Below, in pieces: positions 1 to 12,660 of a stretch of DNA of 64,000 nt. Numbering within the stretch: the first letter of the stretch is position 1; every line of letters starts with the position of its first letter. This stretch comes from Xiphias gladius (Eukaryota > Chordata > Actinopteri > Istiophoriformes > Xiphiidae): positions 22,763,056-22,827,055 of the forward strand of contig NC_053402.1 in the NCBI RefSeq assembly GCF_016859285.1. The letters run 5' to 3'. A model generated the notes under the pieces. It had not been told where the DNA came from. It did not search any database and was given only the letters and a program-made list of their open reading frames with translations. The position numbers and the translations under genes are program-made.

Positions 1-1935
1 AAATGGAAATGCTCAGCCGCGGCGTTGAAAAGGTTAAAAACTTGATTTGTTGATAATAAAACATCACTTGATCGACCTTAGATGGTCGCGTGCACATTGT
101 TACAAGTGCGAAATGAAGTGCACTGGTTGTAGTTTTCTTGCCAATAAACCTTTGGGGACCAAATATTTACTGAGCGTAAATCTGTTCTGCAGACACAGTG
201 TTGGAGCCTGAAACAAGCTCTTACTTTTATCTAAAGTCCCCTGAACAAAAAGCGGGATGTGTGTTATTCAGACAGACTCTGGGCGAGCTGAACTGGGCCG
301 CCGCATCCTGGCCCTCTCTCATCCAGCAGTCCGCCCCTCCACAGCTGCTTTTCTCGGGATTAACTCGTAACAACGGGGGGTGGGGGTTGGGAGTCAGGGG
401 ATAGGGGAGTGGAGGGGGGCGGGAGTGGAGGGAGCTCCTCTCGGCAGATCTTGGCATGGCCCAAAAACGCTGCCCCGGCTCCAATCCGATTAGTCCACAA
501 ACCAGCAAATCCTCCTAGGCAGCGAGCGGACGCGGGACAGTTAGCTGCTGCGTGTGCTGACTGGTGCCGACTGACCGTCGGCCTCACCTCCTTCAGCCGG
601 CCTGACCCGCTGCCCTGCTCCTTTACTCTTTCACAGCGAAGTCGTCGTCACGTAAAAATACGTCTCCAAGTTGACTACAGACTTTCAAGAGTCTCTTTGT
701 AAGAGAATGGATGTGATTAGAAATCAAAGCAACTAAATCTGCTTAAGACATTTTTTTTTTCCTTTTTCCATTTCCAACGTAGACTGTATTTAGTTTTGGA
801 AGGGAAATCAATCACCAGAGTTGAAGAAGGATAACTGAGCTTTAAGAACGTAGAAATTATTCCAAAGACATGAAATCCAATAAATCACTAGAGTTTTAAC
901 AGAGGTTTTACCCCTTGAACTGATCCCGGCAGCAGGACTTGTTGGGTCACAACTCAGTGTGAAACTCTACGCTCTTTGAAATAAATAAACACCTTTCAGA
1001 GGCAAAATCAATCTCGGTGGAACACCAGAGTAATTCGATTTTTTTCAGTAATTAAGCATCTGTTAATTGAAGCCTTTGTAAAGAAGTTATAATACGATTG
1101 ATGTGATTTGCACTGATTCGTCTTTAATGATGAATAAACGATATTTATAAATTGTTAAATGACGTCATCTTTCAAGCCTCTTGAGATTTGATTTTTATTA
1201 TTGCAATTACAAATGCAATATTCTGGGACTGTGCTTTAGGAAGGGATGACGTGTTATTTTTCACCGTTCAAATGATGATTGCAAGAGTTACTATTCAAAC
1301 AAACAACAGACCAAAAGATTTCAGTTATTGCCAGTGTAAAGACGTGTAGCTTTCCTCATTCCTTTTCCTCATTAAGACGAAACATGAAATCATGGAATTA
1401 TTAAGTGGCAAGTTTAATAATCACTGTTAGACTTTTCTACAAACAGCAAATCGAGCCAATCCCCTCACTTTTTACAAATTGTCTAATTATATATTACTTC
1501 TATATTAATTTACTACTGAAAACTGTTAATAGAGGACGTCTAGTTAAAAATCTAAATGTATTTTGTTTTTTCTTTTTATAACTCGGGTGGATTCATGAAC
1601 TTAAAACGTCAGCAGATACCTGTAGACTAGTAGTGTGCATGTACATAAACCTGGCTGACGCTGATTGATGCTCATGGCTTGTGCGTTTGATCCGGTCTGA
1701 TGCAGCCTCCGGACACGCCCACCGGGGGGGTTAACCTCAGCCAATAGGATTATCTCTGCCTCTGAGCAGCGTTTGTATAACTGTAACCCCAGTCAGACGC
1801 GCCGCGGGATTCCTGCGTGTGGCCGGTCGACGTGGGCTGCTGCCGTTTCCAGAAAAAAAGGTCAGACACGCCCACGCCGGCATCACGCGGCGTCCCGGAG
1901 GACGCACGCTGGTGAAGCCTCCGCTGCGGTGTTAC
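1..1935 (-). other. probable gsg1l2 intron 2 (to window edge)
   Basis: No exon of the GSG1 family was recognised here on the minus strand. A GC-richer patch at about 290-640 gives open frames on both strands but no recognisable protein. The remainder is AT-rich and featureless to my reading. Confidence 0.4.
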
Positions 1936-2088
1936 CTGACAGGGCGGTGCACAAGGCGGCGAAGGCACTGAGCTTCAGTTTGTTCATGATGCTGAAGCAG
2001 GGACACTGCTCCAGGGTCATCAGAGCGCCCCCCGTGAAGAGCAGGGTGAGGTACAGACTCTCGGCCACGATACACAACCACAGGACCC
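1936..2088 (-). CDS. gsg1l2: gsg1l2-like coding exon 2
   Basis: 153 nt, phase 1 in and out. The acceptor is tgtccccag|GGGTCC and the donor GTCAG|GTAACA. It codes for GVLWLCIVAESLYLTLLF and continues through MTLEQCPCFSIMNKLKLSAF, which is typical of the GSG1 family between the first loop and helix 2. The reading joins exon 1 without a frame break. Confidence 0.82.
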
Positions 2089-5000
2089 CTGGGGACACAG
2101 AAAACAGGAGACAGAATTGAGTTGCGTTGTCTTCATAATACCCCGTCCCCCATGAATAATCCCACTCGTCTGAAGGCGGACATGCACGTGGGTGCAACGG
2201 GTCAGCTCCCTTCCGGTCTGGAGATCTGGATCCGATCGTCCGGGCCGGATGGATTCGTGAAATCGGGGCAGCGGTCGAAGCTGGATCGCCAGCGGGACAA
2301 GGCGGGCGACTACCCGGGGCCCGAGTCCCCCAGGGGCCTCGAAAGTTGACTTTATATCCACTGGTTGGGCTGTTTATGAGTGTGAATCATCAAGGTTCAA
2401 TTCCAGCTAAAATGGGCCCCTTCGTGGTCTTGTAGAGGAGCAGCGTCTGAGGTTACTGTAGTTTCAAGAGCCGTCTTGTTTTAGTCTGCGGTGTCATCAT
2501 CCATATCTGTCTAAATACAGCAGTGTTCTATCAAACTCATTCACAGTAACTGACGCAGAAAACCAAAGTATAATTATTCGTTATCATCTCGTCGTCTCTT
2601 TATTAGTCTGACAAGTGTTTCTTACTTATTCATTTTTAATGAATTAGGGCTCAACGTTTTTTAACAGTGGTAAAAACTGCCCATCACAATCCCCTGAGGC
2701 CCAAAGCGACGTCTTCAAATGTCCTGTTTTGTCTCACCAACAGTCCAAAACCCAAAGACACACAGTTTACTCTGCTTGATACGTGGAAGTGAATAAATAT
2801 TCACATTTTAGAGGCTGGAACTGCTTGAAACGGGAAGAAATGTCAATGATTAATCAATCAATTCAGCATCTCAGCTCTGAAGCACTGGTTGGTTTCTGGG
2901 TGTCTGGTGAAACTGACACTGCCACATTAGAGTGGGGGGTCAGCAGGGGTCCAGCGACAGATTTTTTTTTTGCCCCTGGGGGGCCCCCCGAGGAGGTTAT
3001 GCCGACCTTGCAGCAGTTTCCAGGGCCAGTTTTTCTCTCACGGTACAAGTGCTGGTTCTGATGTTTAGTAAAAACGTTTGTAATTGACTTTTCCATTTTT
3101 TATACACTTCGCAGTGGCGCAGGAAGTTCCTACATCCTTTTACCTACGTAGGCGAAAATGCTGCCCGTTAATAAGGATTCAGTCCGAATCCGCAAAGTTA
3201 CCAGTAACCGAAGTTGTCCGATAAATGTAGTGGAGTAAAAAGTACAATGTTTCCCTCTGAAATGCAGCGGAGAAAAAGTATGAAGTAGCAGAACGAGGAA
3301 ATAAGTAAAGTACAAATACCTCAGTATTGTACTTGAGTACAGTACTGGAGTAAATGTACTCAGTTACCTTCCACCACGGGCCAATCATCAGTTTAATATA
3401 ATGCCAAAAAAGGCCAATCCAAAGCAGTGGAAAGTGAAAAATTTGTGCAAATATTCCAGCGTTGATAAAGATTCAATATGTTTGATGCTGGTTTCGGGTA
3501 AAAATGGCTCGTGGCCTCAACTACAGCTGAAGTCAAAGTGAATGTTGGAACTTAGGCAGCTTCTGTACGTTAGTGCCGAAACGTGTCCTGGTCGAGTCCC
3601 CCCCCCCCGTGTTCGGGGATGCGTCACACAGTTTCTCCCGCGTGCTCATAGTTTCACCAACCTCTTTCATGCTCTGGTGCGATCTCTGAGAAGTCTCGAC
3701 AGTCAAACCCTGGGATTGGAAGAAAAAAAATACAGTGAAATTAGGCTGCTGTTGTAGAATGAACTGTCATTTCCTAGTAGTTGCTTAGGAACTTTCCTGG
3801 AAGAAAATATTTTGTACTAGTAGAGAAAAAAATCACCATTTTCTTCAAAGTTTTGATCTATTGAAGTACTTCTTTGTTCTTCATTTATTATTGCAAACTT
3901 TATTTTTACACGCTGCTGCGCACTGACTAAGAGATTCTTTTGGTCAAGTAAACGGTTCATTGAAATAAATGAATGGGATGCAAGCTACAGTTTTTTTCCA
4001 CGGGGAACTTCCTAGTTGATTATTAGTGAAATTATCATTTCTTATTAGGGAACAGGCGTTTTTCAGCTTGTTTCGCGAAATGTGTGTAGGATCTGACTAC
4101 TTGGGATTCCATTGCAACGTAACGCGACCTGCGTCTCGTCTAAAATGAGAGAAAGAGAGAAAACTGCATTTTACAGGATGTACAGTTTATGCACTATCCT
4201 CACATTAACAGCATCATCTAGCCATAGGTATAAAACGTATACGGGCATGCAGATGTTGTAAAAACCTCTCAGCTTGTCGGGCTCGTTTAATCGACAGGTA
4301 ATAAAACAAGGAGAAGCTGTGGATTTGGAAGATGAGCAGCACCTGCCGGTCAGTTCATTAAAACATCTGTGAAGGCGGATCCAGTTTAAAACGCTGCATT
4401 GTTCCGATAATCTCATACGGCGAAGTCGGTTTCCACAAACACGGACAGCCGCCAGCCACAGCTGGAGTCGGCCCCTGTGTGCTTCCCGTGGAACGGGCTT
4501 TCACATACTGGTCACATTGGTGGAAGTCAGTAGATTAAACAATTTGCCTCTAAGTTGGATGCAAATCCTTATACAAACTTATTTCTCTCGGTCTTATTAC
4601 CAGAGCTTAGGAAACCAAATGGGACGGCTTGCATGCAACGCTCGGAGAAATGGTTTTAATCCGGTTCTGACTCGCAGTAGCTTCGTGGCAGTGTTGAAAA
4701 CAAAATCTGACAAAAACTACACAGCGTGACGGGAATGAATCAAGCGTTTGGCTTTTCTGCATTCAGTTGACAAATACACTCCCTGAGATACACACTGAGA
4801 CACACTATATGCACGTTCTCTTATTTGCTCCTCAAAATTGCATAGACTCTTCAGATGTTTTTAGCTCCTGCGGTTTCCCTGTAGCGTGAAGTCATTTGCT
4901 TAGGGGCACATCATCTGCCCAGGGGGAAACTAAAAGGCCCTGAAATCGTAGTTTCTCATCAGCGTTTTCTGCATTTGTTTTTTTTTTTTCTCAGTGCTCC

Positions 5001-6736
5001 TCTCACCGGTGCGAAAACTCGAACCTGACGAAATCTGATCAAATCACAACCACATAGTCACGATAGAGGAAAGTATAAGGAGTTTCTGAGTGTTAAACTC
5101 TTTTAAAAAACAAATCTAATAGATAAAAATATGATACAACAACATGACGTCATTCTGAAATGGCTCATTCTGCATAATGAGTACTTTGGCTGTTGGCTCC
5201 TAAAGTATACTTTGACGCTTTTGTACTTACCCACCCTGCGGTATCGCTACTTTTAGTGAACTAAATATCTGACTTGTTCTTCCACCGCTGCTTAAAGATC
5301 CAACCTGCAGGTGAACTTGCTTTGTACCTGCCGATACGGTTTCCACGGTAAATCGATTGGGAGAGAAAATAGACATTTTGCAACTGATGATATGTCCTGT
5401 CGACTTAAGTTCTGATTAAACCTTCGGACCGAGAGTAGAAAACTACAGGCTACGATGCAACACGCAGCACAATTTTCATTGCGACCTGCTGCAGCAGCTC
5501 GCAACATTAATGAATCCTCTGGAGTCCAGGCTGATCTTGATTCATTTTTTTTCCCGACTTTCTTTGCGTTCAGTGTTGCCTCTATTTGGCCCCTTTAAAA
5601 CTGCCTCCACCCCACATGCGTGGTATCCTCTTGTACGGCACGAGCTCAGCTACGAGTTTGACTTCTCATTTCGTCAATTTAACAAAGTCCGAAAGCTGCC
5701 AGGAACCCAAATTACATTAAAAAAAAATTGATAGGGGTGCATATAAAAATGTGTAAATCTTCAGTCATAATGACTCAGTATTATTATAGATCAGTTTGCC
5801 GTTGTTACAATGCTGTTTCACAATTTACAAACCCAAATACAGCAGAAATCAAACTGTAATACAGACTATTTACCTGTCAAGTGACTTTATCCGAATTTAT
5901 TTTTTGTGCCTTTTTCTCTTATCACTGAAAATACTCGTAATTCATAGTTTTAAAAAAGAATTGTGCGACAGCCCCTCAGCAGCACTTTTACCTTGTCTCT
6001 ACGTAACATATCAATAGTGTTACGTTATTGTAAATTTCACACGGCAGGCGACATCTCTTATAACGACACGTGTCTGTCTGGAAAGAGGATCCCTCCTCTG
6101 TCGCTCTTGAGGTTTCTTCCCTTTTTTTCCCCCATTGAAAAGGGGTTTTTATTGGGCAAGTTTTTCCTCATATGAATTGCAGGTCTAAGGCTGGAGGATG
6201 CCGTATGTTGTACAGATTGTAAGGCCCGTTAGAGCGAATTTGTGGTGTTGTGATACTTCACTCGAATCAAACACGTTCAGTGTATTCGCCGGTGAACAGA
6301 CGGACTCCAGAGGGGGGACATTTATAACCTGCGTATTGACAAAGGACAAGAGGAGCCTCCTCCGTCAGCACTTCCTTTCTTCGAAAACACCTGGCTGGAG
6401 CCGAAGGGCTGACAGCCAGTCAGCTGACTCACCGTTCATGTCGGCGGCCTGCTCGCAGGAGAAAAATATCCCCGTGTGGAACTTCCTCAGCAGAAACTTC
6501 TCCTCTCCGGTCTCAAAGATGTACTGCACCAGCCGGGTGTCGTTGATGTTGGAGCTGTTGAAGCGGATGCAGAACCACTGCTTGACTTTCACCGGCGGTC
6601 CTGTGCAGAAGGGTTTGGCCACCTTCCTGGTCCCCTCGCACCAGTAGTTGGTGGTCACAGCTGATAAGGCAAAGGCAAACGCCACCAAGTTGAGGGTGAG
6701 TGCCAGAGAAGCCCGCCGCCCGTGCTCTAGCCTCAT
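1936..6736 (-). CDS. gsg1l2: GSG1-like protein (gsg1l2-like), two N-terminal coding exons, 3' part outside window
   Basis: The gene reads right to left with coding exons 6736-6433 and 2088-1936, joined in phase 1 through a Gly codon, giving 152 residues before the gene leaves the window. The family (GSG1, GSG1L, GSG1L2) belongs to the claudin/PMP22 superfamily of four-helix membrane proteins; GSG1L is an AMPA-receptor auxiliary subunit, while the role of GSG1L2 is poorly known. Visible are a short basic N-terminus (MRLEHGRR), a hydrophobic first helix at about residues 10-28, an extracellular loop with Trp32-Cys33 and two N-glycosylation sequons (NSS at 60, NDT at 65), and the start of helix 2 near residues 138-151. 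The start codon has a good context (gaccATGa). The GSG1L2 assignment rather than GSG1/GSG1L rests on the neighbours rcvrn, gas7 and myh. No further exon was recognised at 1-1935, so the rest lies to the left. Confidence 0.8.
2089..6432 (-). other. gsg1l2 intron 1
   Basis: About 4.3 kb between the two coding exons. It holds a short GC- and CpG-richer patch at about 2160-2345, a copy of a dispersed repeat at 3215-3385, a related fragment near 5185-5290, and a poly-C tract near 3599-3608. No coding sequence was recognised. Confidence 0.6.
3215..3385. repeat. dispersed repeat, family A (aagtacaa...cttgagtacagtactgg)
   Basis: This stretch resembles 58490-58645 in the same orientation: both run from agtacaa.atttccct through agtatgaagtagca-like and caagtac blocks to taaatgtact.agttac. 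Partial relatives lie near 5185-5290, 10335-10480 and 24375-24460. Such sequences are common in fish introns; I do not assign a transposon class. Confidence 0.65.
6433..6736 (-). CDS. gsg1l2: gsg1l2-like coding exon 1
   Basis: Codes for residues 1-101 plus one base. ATG is at 6736-6734. The donor on the minus strand is AACG|GTGAGT (intron starts at 6432). It holds the first transmembrane helix and most of the first extracellular loop, ending FFSCEQAADMN. Confidence 0.85.
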
Positions 6737-7764
6737 GGTCGAGGCCAGGCCGAAGGGAGATGAAATGAAAAGGCAACTAATCCTGGCTTTCGATATGTAG
6801 CCACCGTGTTTTGCCTCCCAGCAGATATGTCAAATCTTCATAATCTCGTTGCCTTTGGGGCTCCTTGGGCGAGACTTGCGTAGATCCCTCCGCCGGCTCT
6901 AATGACGTGCTGCCACCTTGATTAAAGGACTCATTCTCTCCGCTTCCACAGAAACAATAGAAACCCATGGCAGTTCGATGACTCTCTGTTTTCCTCTGTT
7001 TCGCTTGAACTCCCTCTTCACTCTTCACTCTCTGCTGCTCGTCCAACCCCGTCGCTCCTCCCCTTCTACAAATCTTATCCATTACAAATGTTAAATCATA
7101 TTCCAGACTTACTTTGAGCATATTAATAGGAAAATGATTACTATGGGTTTAGATTATAATCCTGGACAATGTTCTTCCTTTTTACATTTCCCCTGATTCT
7201 TCTGATTTTCATGTTGGAACGTATCTCTAAGTAATTGCAGCCACGGACACAAGATCAAATGCCCGTCTTTCAGTCGGTGACCCATGACATAATGAGCACG
7301 GTCTAATGTGAAAAATCCATCCATAACGTATGTGTAGATGGAGGGCTAATCTCTTCATGCCTAATAGCCTGCTGATCGCACAAATGAAGACAAATTACTT
7401 ACGGAAATGTTTGAATGGCACGACAGATGTTAGGAGAAGACATCTGCCGCCTTTACTGTCATACATTTGTCTTTCCCTCTTTGTAATTTTCCATCCCCCC
7501 CATTAAACTTGTCAGAAAAACACAGCAGCTCGGACTCTCAGAAACAAACGTGTCATCTGAAAGGTGAAATGCAAAGATGCGTAATAGAGATGCGGGATTT
7601 CCGCCAAGTCTGGCCAATGTCCGATGATGATGTCTGAGATTTTCTATGGGACAAATGGACGAGCAGATAAACAATCCGACGACACTTGTGCCTCGAGACG
7701 GTGGGTCCCGACCTGGGTATTGGGATCCTTTAAGGGATCGCAAGACGAATCTGACCAGCAAATC

Positions 7765-8162
7765 TAGCACCAAACACAAATTGAAGTTGAGGCTGATGGG
7801 AATAGCATTAGATCTGCAGGTATTTAATCGTAAACCAGCGTAATGGACAAATTAAAATTTCGACCTCATGTTGTCTCTAGAGAAAAGGTTAGGGGATCCC
7901 CAAAGTTATTACAGTTCATCCTCTGGAGGACATGAATGTGTTCAGCAAATTTCAGGGCAGTTCAATAGTTGTTGAGATATTTCACTCAAAACCATAAATC
8001 TCAACCTCATGGCGGCGCTAGAGGAAAAGTCGGGGGATCAGCAAAGTCACTAGGATTCATCCTCCTGGGACCACAAGTGTCTGTACAGAATTACACGGCG
8101 CTCGATCCAACGGTTATTGACAAATTACAGTCTGAACCAAAGTGGTGGACTGACCTGCTATA
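7765..8162 (+). repeat. dispersed repeat, family B, left arm of an inverted pair
   Basis: It contains the family motifs cctcatggcggcgctagag, ggattcatcctc and accaaagtggtggactgac. Two partial subunits follow each other inside the copy (near 7855-7985 and 7990-8160). Other copies in this window are at 49985-50345, 52850-53165 and 55800-56040 (plus) and 8325-8635 (minus). It looks like an old interspersed element; the class was not identified. Confidence 0.7.
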
Positions 8163-8324
8163 GATATTATAAAAAAACGATCTCTAAAACTATTCAAAAG
8201 AAATAACTCTTCGGTCGACCTGCTTGACTTCAAGGGCGAAAAACCGAAAAGGTTTGGAACAACTGCTGCAGGTCGGTCACTGTAATAGTAAAGTGTTCGG
8301 ATGCTTCTCAGGTCTGTCAAAAGC

Positions 8325-8635
8325 AGCGTCGAGCTCCGGGGATGGCAAGGTTGGTCCAGACTCTGATATCTCAACAACTACTGGATGGGGTGCCATAAGT
8401 TTTGTTCAGACCTTCAAGGTCCCCAGAAGATGAATCCCACCGATTTTGTTGATCCCCCTGACTTTTATAGCGCCGCCACGAGGTGGACATTTGTATTTCA
8501 GACACTTCGAGAACGACTGGATGGATTGTCATCAAATGGGGTTCACACATCGATGCTCCTCTCAGGATAAATTGTTATAAGACTGGTGACTTTTCGTCTA
8601 GCGCCACCGGCAGGCCAGAATTTTCCAGTTTGTCA
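8325..8635 (-). repeat. dispersed repeat, family B, right arm of an inverted pair
   Basis: Read on the minus strand it shows the same blocks as 7765-8162: the gcgccaccggcag and cgccgccacgaggtgg segments are reverse complements of the 'tggcggcgctag' block, and tctcaacaactactggatgg is the reverse of the 'ccaatagttgttgaga' block. Confidence 0.65.
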
Positions 8636-10334
8636 AAATTGTGACGTTCCTCGGCTGGAACGTTTGCATTTAGCTCCAGTCACTGCTCTGCCTCACAGAG
8701 CCTCAGCTACAATGGCTGTAGACTCATGATTGTGGTCTGGTTCCACAACATGCACTCAAAACTTGGATATTTTGTCAGTCACAGCAACCTTGTCATGTTT
8801 TTTTTTTTTGTGTCAAATCCTAAACACACTGAATAAAGAAAATCGAGTCACGCAAACTAAAACGTCCAAGCTCGAAGACGTAAAGTTCCCCGGGATTATT
8901 CTGATTTAAGTCCTCTGCATTATTTCAGAACCGCGACACTGATCGCGTTAAACTCGCGTAGGTACGATCTGTTTTACACGTGACCACAGCAACCGTGGTC
9001 CACGATGGTCCTGAAGTTTACAGCTAAAGGCCTCGTTAGGTGATTAACCACCAAGACCACCACAAATGACTAGTGTTGGCAATTGTTTTTGTGTTTTATA
9101 TTTAACCGCTGGGCGACAAGGAGTTTTAATATACACTTACATACACGACTTATACACTTATACCTAAGTTTTTAATGAGTATATTGAATATCAGATTCCC
9201 CACAGGTAGTCGATTAAGACAGAAAATAACTGTTCTGCTTTTTTCCTTGATCTTTACGTGTTCAAATGGATCCCATGCACTTTATATTGGTACCAGTTGT
9301 GGGCTACATCCCCCAATACTAAAGTACTTCCATCCATAAATGTTGATAAATATTAATATATAAAGCGGATATTAAATTCCCCTTAAAACGTACATCGGCC
9401 AACGAAATTTCCCCGAACACAAAGAGATTATTCTGAACTTTAGCTTCCATGTAATAAAGTTGTAAACACAGGACAAATAGGTCCAGCGTTACACTTGATG
9501 AAGCAGTAAGCCTGTTGTACAGTGAATGTTTGCTGGACTAGTCGTCCTTTTTTTTTTTTTACATGCGAATTACCTGCCAAAAGGAGAACTCGCTTTATGG
9601 CAAAACCTAAAGGATATGTGATTATGTAAGAGTATATGATGATGTTTGCAGACCAAGGAATGATTTGAGGTATCCTAATCTGATTTTGCAAAGGTAGATT
9701 TGTCGAGTTTTCGGACAGAGGCTCCCAGATTAACCTTCGGTGGTTGGAGAGGAAAATAAAGTCAGACCTTGGAAAAGATATTCTCAGTAAATTTCTATAG
9801 TTCAAGTGTATGTATTAACTGTGCTTTGAAGACGTAAAAATGCGTTGTGAGGGCTACACTCCCCAGCCACCGTGCAGGATCACGCCGAACCACGCGCCGC
9901 TTTGTTCACCATCACATCAGATTCGAGCAGTGGCCTCTGGGTCCCTGACACCTGAGAATCACTGACAGGCTACTGCAGATCAATGCTGATGCCATTCACA
10001 GCATCTGTCTCAAAAACGTCTCGCGGTAGACGAGGAATCCTGCCGTCGTCTCACCTTTGTCAGCCGTGAATGCAATAAATGTGGGTTGAGGTCTAACACG
10101 CTGAACTCGACCCGATGATCCGGCGACCCCTGTCGGCTGGCGGCAGCACCCGCAGTCGGGTAAGCGGTGAATTTGAAGCAGTCAGTATTTAAAGCTTAAA
10201 CAAGAAAGATATATTTATAAGGGTAAGTAGCCGGAGCTCGTCCGGCCGACTGGTTTGTTTGTGAATGCCATGCATCATTTTGTCAGTAAAGTCCTGTCAG
10301 CAGCAGCCTGGCCAGCACAGAATACCTTCCCTCA

Positions 10335-10480
10335 AGGGATGTACCTAAGTACAACTTTGAGGTACTCGTACTTTCCTTTGGAGTATTTCCATTTCATGCA
10401 ACTTCATAGAAAAATATTGTGCTTTTCATTTCACTACGTTTATTTGATGGTTGTACTTACTAGTTACTTTACAAATTAAG
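10335..10480 (-). repeat. fragment of dispersed repeat family A
   Basis: It contains gtacctaagtacaactttga, gtacttactagttacttt and the cattt.actacgttt block, which recur in reverse orientation in the copies at 3215-3385 and 58490-58645. Confidence 0.45.
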
Positions 10481-10835
10481 ATTTTTTTAAAATTAAAAAA
10501 ATAAAATAAAATCAAAGATTAGAAAAAAAGTCCAAAAAAAAAAAGAAATTTTTGCAGCAGAACTTTGTTTTTCCTCTTTTCTAAACCATTAAGCATTTAA
10601 CAACCTCCCAATTTATCTAAAATTATCTACTCGTTATTTTTCCATTTATTTCTTATTCCATTTATTTTGTAAATCTTTCACATCTAAATTTTAAATATTT
10701 ATTTATTTATTTACATTAGTAAAATAAACTGTAAAGATTCTGTCCAGAGCAAATTACATAATACAAGTCCTGTTCAAATACAAAATACAAATACATGTTG
10801 GGTCAAGTAAATGTTTTGCAAAGTCAAGCACTGAA

Positions 10836-10861
10836 TGTGTGTGTGTGTGTGTGTGTGTGTG
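10836..10861. repeat. (TG)n microsatellite
   Basis: About 13 uninterrupted TG units. Confidence 0.95.
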
Positions 10862-11129
10862 CTGCATACATGGGTAAATTTGACAAGAAAAAAAGTGCAT
10901 ATGGGTCTGTCCATACCAAAGTTAAAAACCAACCTAGGCCGTTTATCACGAATAACCAGGATAGGTCTGTGTTTCAGATTATGCTACAGGAAAAAGGTAC
11001 AAGGTAATAACATTCACTGAGATCAAAGCAGCTCTTAAGTCGATCAGGAAACGTGTCCTATTTGTCCCAAAAACAATTGCCCACCACTGATCCTCTGCAA
11101 GCCAGTCACACACTGGGAATACTGGTATC

Positions 11130-11130
<1 letters not shown>

Positions 11131-11168
<38 letters not shown>
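11131..11168. repeat. compound (TC)n(AT)n microsatellite
   Basis: Eight TC units run directly into about eleven AT units, followed by a T run. Confidence 0.95.
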
Positions 11169-12407
11169 TTTTTTTTTAAATCTCAGAGCATTAGTGTAAA
11201 ACTCCAACACTGCCATTTCACAGTATATACACTCATGCTGGTTCTTTAATTGCCTTCACTCCCTGTGGTTTTGGCACCACTGCAGCAGATGGTCTTGTAA
11301 TCTGGCCTGAGACTATTACACTGGAGACATCGATAATCTCATCCCATTGTAGAGGCGCAGCGCGCATGACTGCATGATGACCCCCAGCGTCACGCCGGCC
11401 CCATCGGAGCCCGCTACTGCCCTGTGAGCGCTGCTAATGTCCTGGCCTTGTTTGCAGCAGACGCTCGCCGTCAATCTGCGGCCGTTTAAATCATACAAAG
11501 AAACAGTAACACTAAGGAAACCAATAAAAACAAAATCAGTAACAGCAAAACATCACAGGAATAGAAGCTAGTGACAAACGGTGCTAAGATAGCCAGTAAT
11601 AAAAAACAAACAAAAAGAAAAAAACTCATGAACCTATGTAATCGTAATAAGAGTAAACAAGTTTATCAGCAATCTAGTTCCCCAAGTACTTTTATTCATA
11701 GACTCCCTCAATACAATTTTAAAGTCAGAATAACAAGTCTGTCTCCTTTTAGAAAACAACACATTCATTGTTGTCCCTGTTAAAAGGTTTTTTTTTTGGG
11801 GGGGGGGTTTCCTTATCCAAATTGAGGGTCTAAGGACAGAGGGTTGCGTACGCTGTACCGATTTTTACACGAATTTGGTTCTGTCTGTATTTAAAACAAG
11901 TTTCAATTTTCCACAGTGCTCTTTTGAGATTTTTAAAAGCGGGCATCAGTTGTTGAATAGCCAGACTTACAGTGTGAGCACTTGTTTACGTGATAAGGCT
12001 GAATAATAAACGGAACAGGACCCAGAATAGTTCCCTGGGGAATTCCTTTGGGTTCAGTAATTAGCTCAGTTGTTGAGTTGCCAGTGATTTTTATTTATGG
12101 TAAAAAAAAAAAAAAAAGTTGGGTGAAGTGTGACCACAGGCATTAACTTTTTATGCATTTTCCATTTATAAATCCTTTAAATAAATTTCAGACTTATGAT
12201 TTGGATTCAGAGTGTACCCTTAAAGGTGAGTAACATTACTCAGCATATAAATACCTGGATAAAAGTATTTTTATTCTTCTCTGCAAAGTAACTTTCGAGG
12301 TTAGGCAACGTTTTCGGATGGAATTGCAGTTTAATCAATAATGCTGCAAAGGCATAAAAGGTCTCCCAGATGTTGAAGTTTAGAGTGTTTTATCCACCTG
12401 ATGTTTT

Positions 12408-12532
12408 TAATCCTCTGCTTTTACCTCCAGTGTTTAACTGTGTCTTCAAAAAGGTATCGCGGTGGTGTGACGTGGTTATCCCCTTAATCTTCACGCCAGC
12501 TGTCTGGATTTAGGTAGTGATGACCATAATCC
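12408..12532 (+). promoter_or_regulatory. candidate CRX/OTX sites upstream of rcvrn
   Basis: TAATCC occurs at 12408-12413 and 12527-12532, about 250 and 130 bases before the recoverin start codon. TAATCC is the core bound by the photoreceptor homeodomain factors CRX and OTX2, which drive many rod and cone genes. The spacing suits a compact retinal promoter. Six-base motifs arise by chance, so this is an inference. No clear TATA box was seen. Confidence 0.35.
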
Positions 12533-12660
12533 CATTTGGCACCTTGAGGGGGTGCCAGGGCGAACACAAGGCAGAGTAAAGCGAACGAACGCCGCGGAGG
12601 TTTTACCCCCAAACACAGGAGATTAAAAGAAGTAGTAGTTGTTTCACCTTTCTGAGCAGG

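Larger units (their letters stand above)
6737..12660. other. intergenic region between gsg1l2-like and rcvrn (divergent genes)
   Basis: About 5.9 kb between two gene starts that point away from each other. It carries repeat copies at 7765-8162, 8325-8635 and 10335-10480, microsatellites at 10836-10861 and 11131-11168, and candidate photoreceptor sites just upstream of rcvrn. The minus-strand open frame at 6777-7121, next to the gsg1l2 start, resembles no family I know and is probably 5' untranslated or flanking DNA. GLP2R, which I recall lying in this interval in mammals, was not seen. Confidence 0.55.

Noticed and set aside
2392..2404. ggttcaattcc resembling a tRNA T-loop
   Set aside because: No matching T-stem, acceptor stem or anticodon arm could be built around it.
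6777..7121. A 114-codon minus-strand open frame upstream of the gsg1l2 start
   Set aside because: It ends in a stop before the gsg1l2 ATG and resembles no known family; probably 5' flanking or untranslated DNA.
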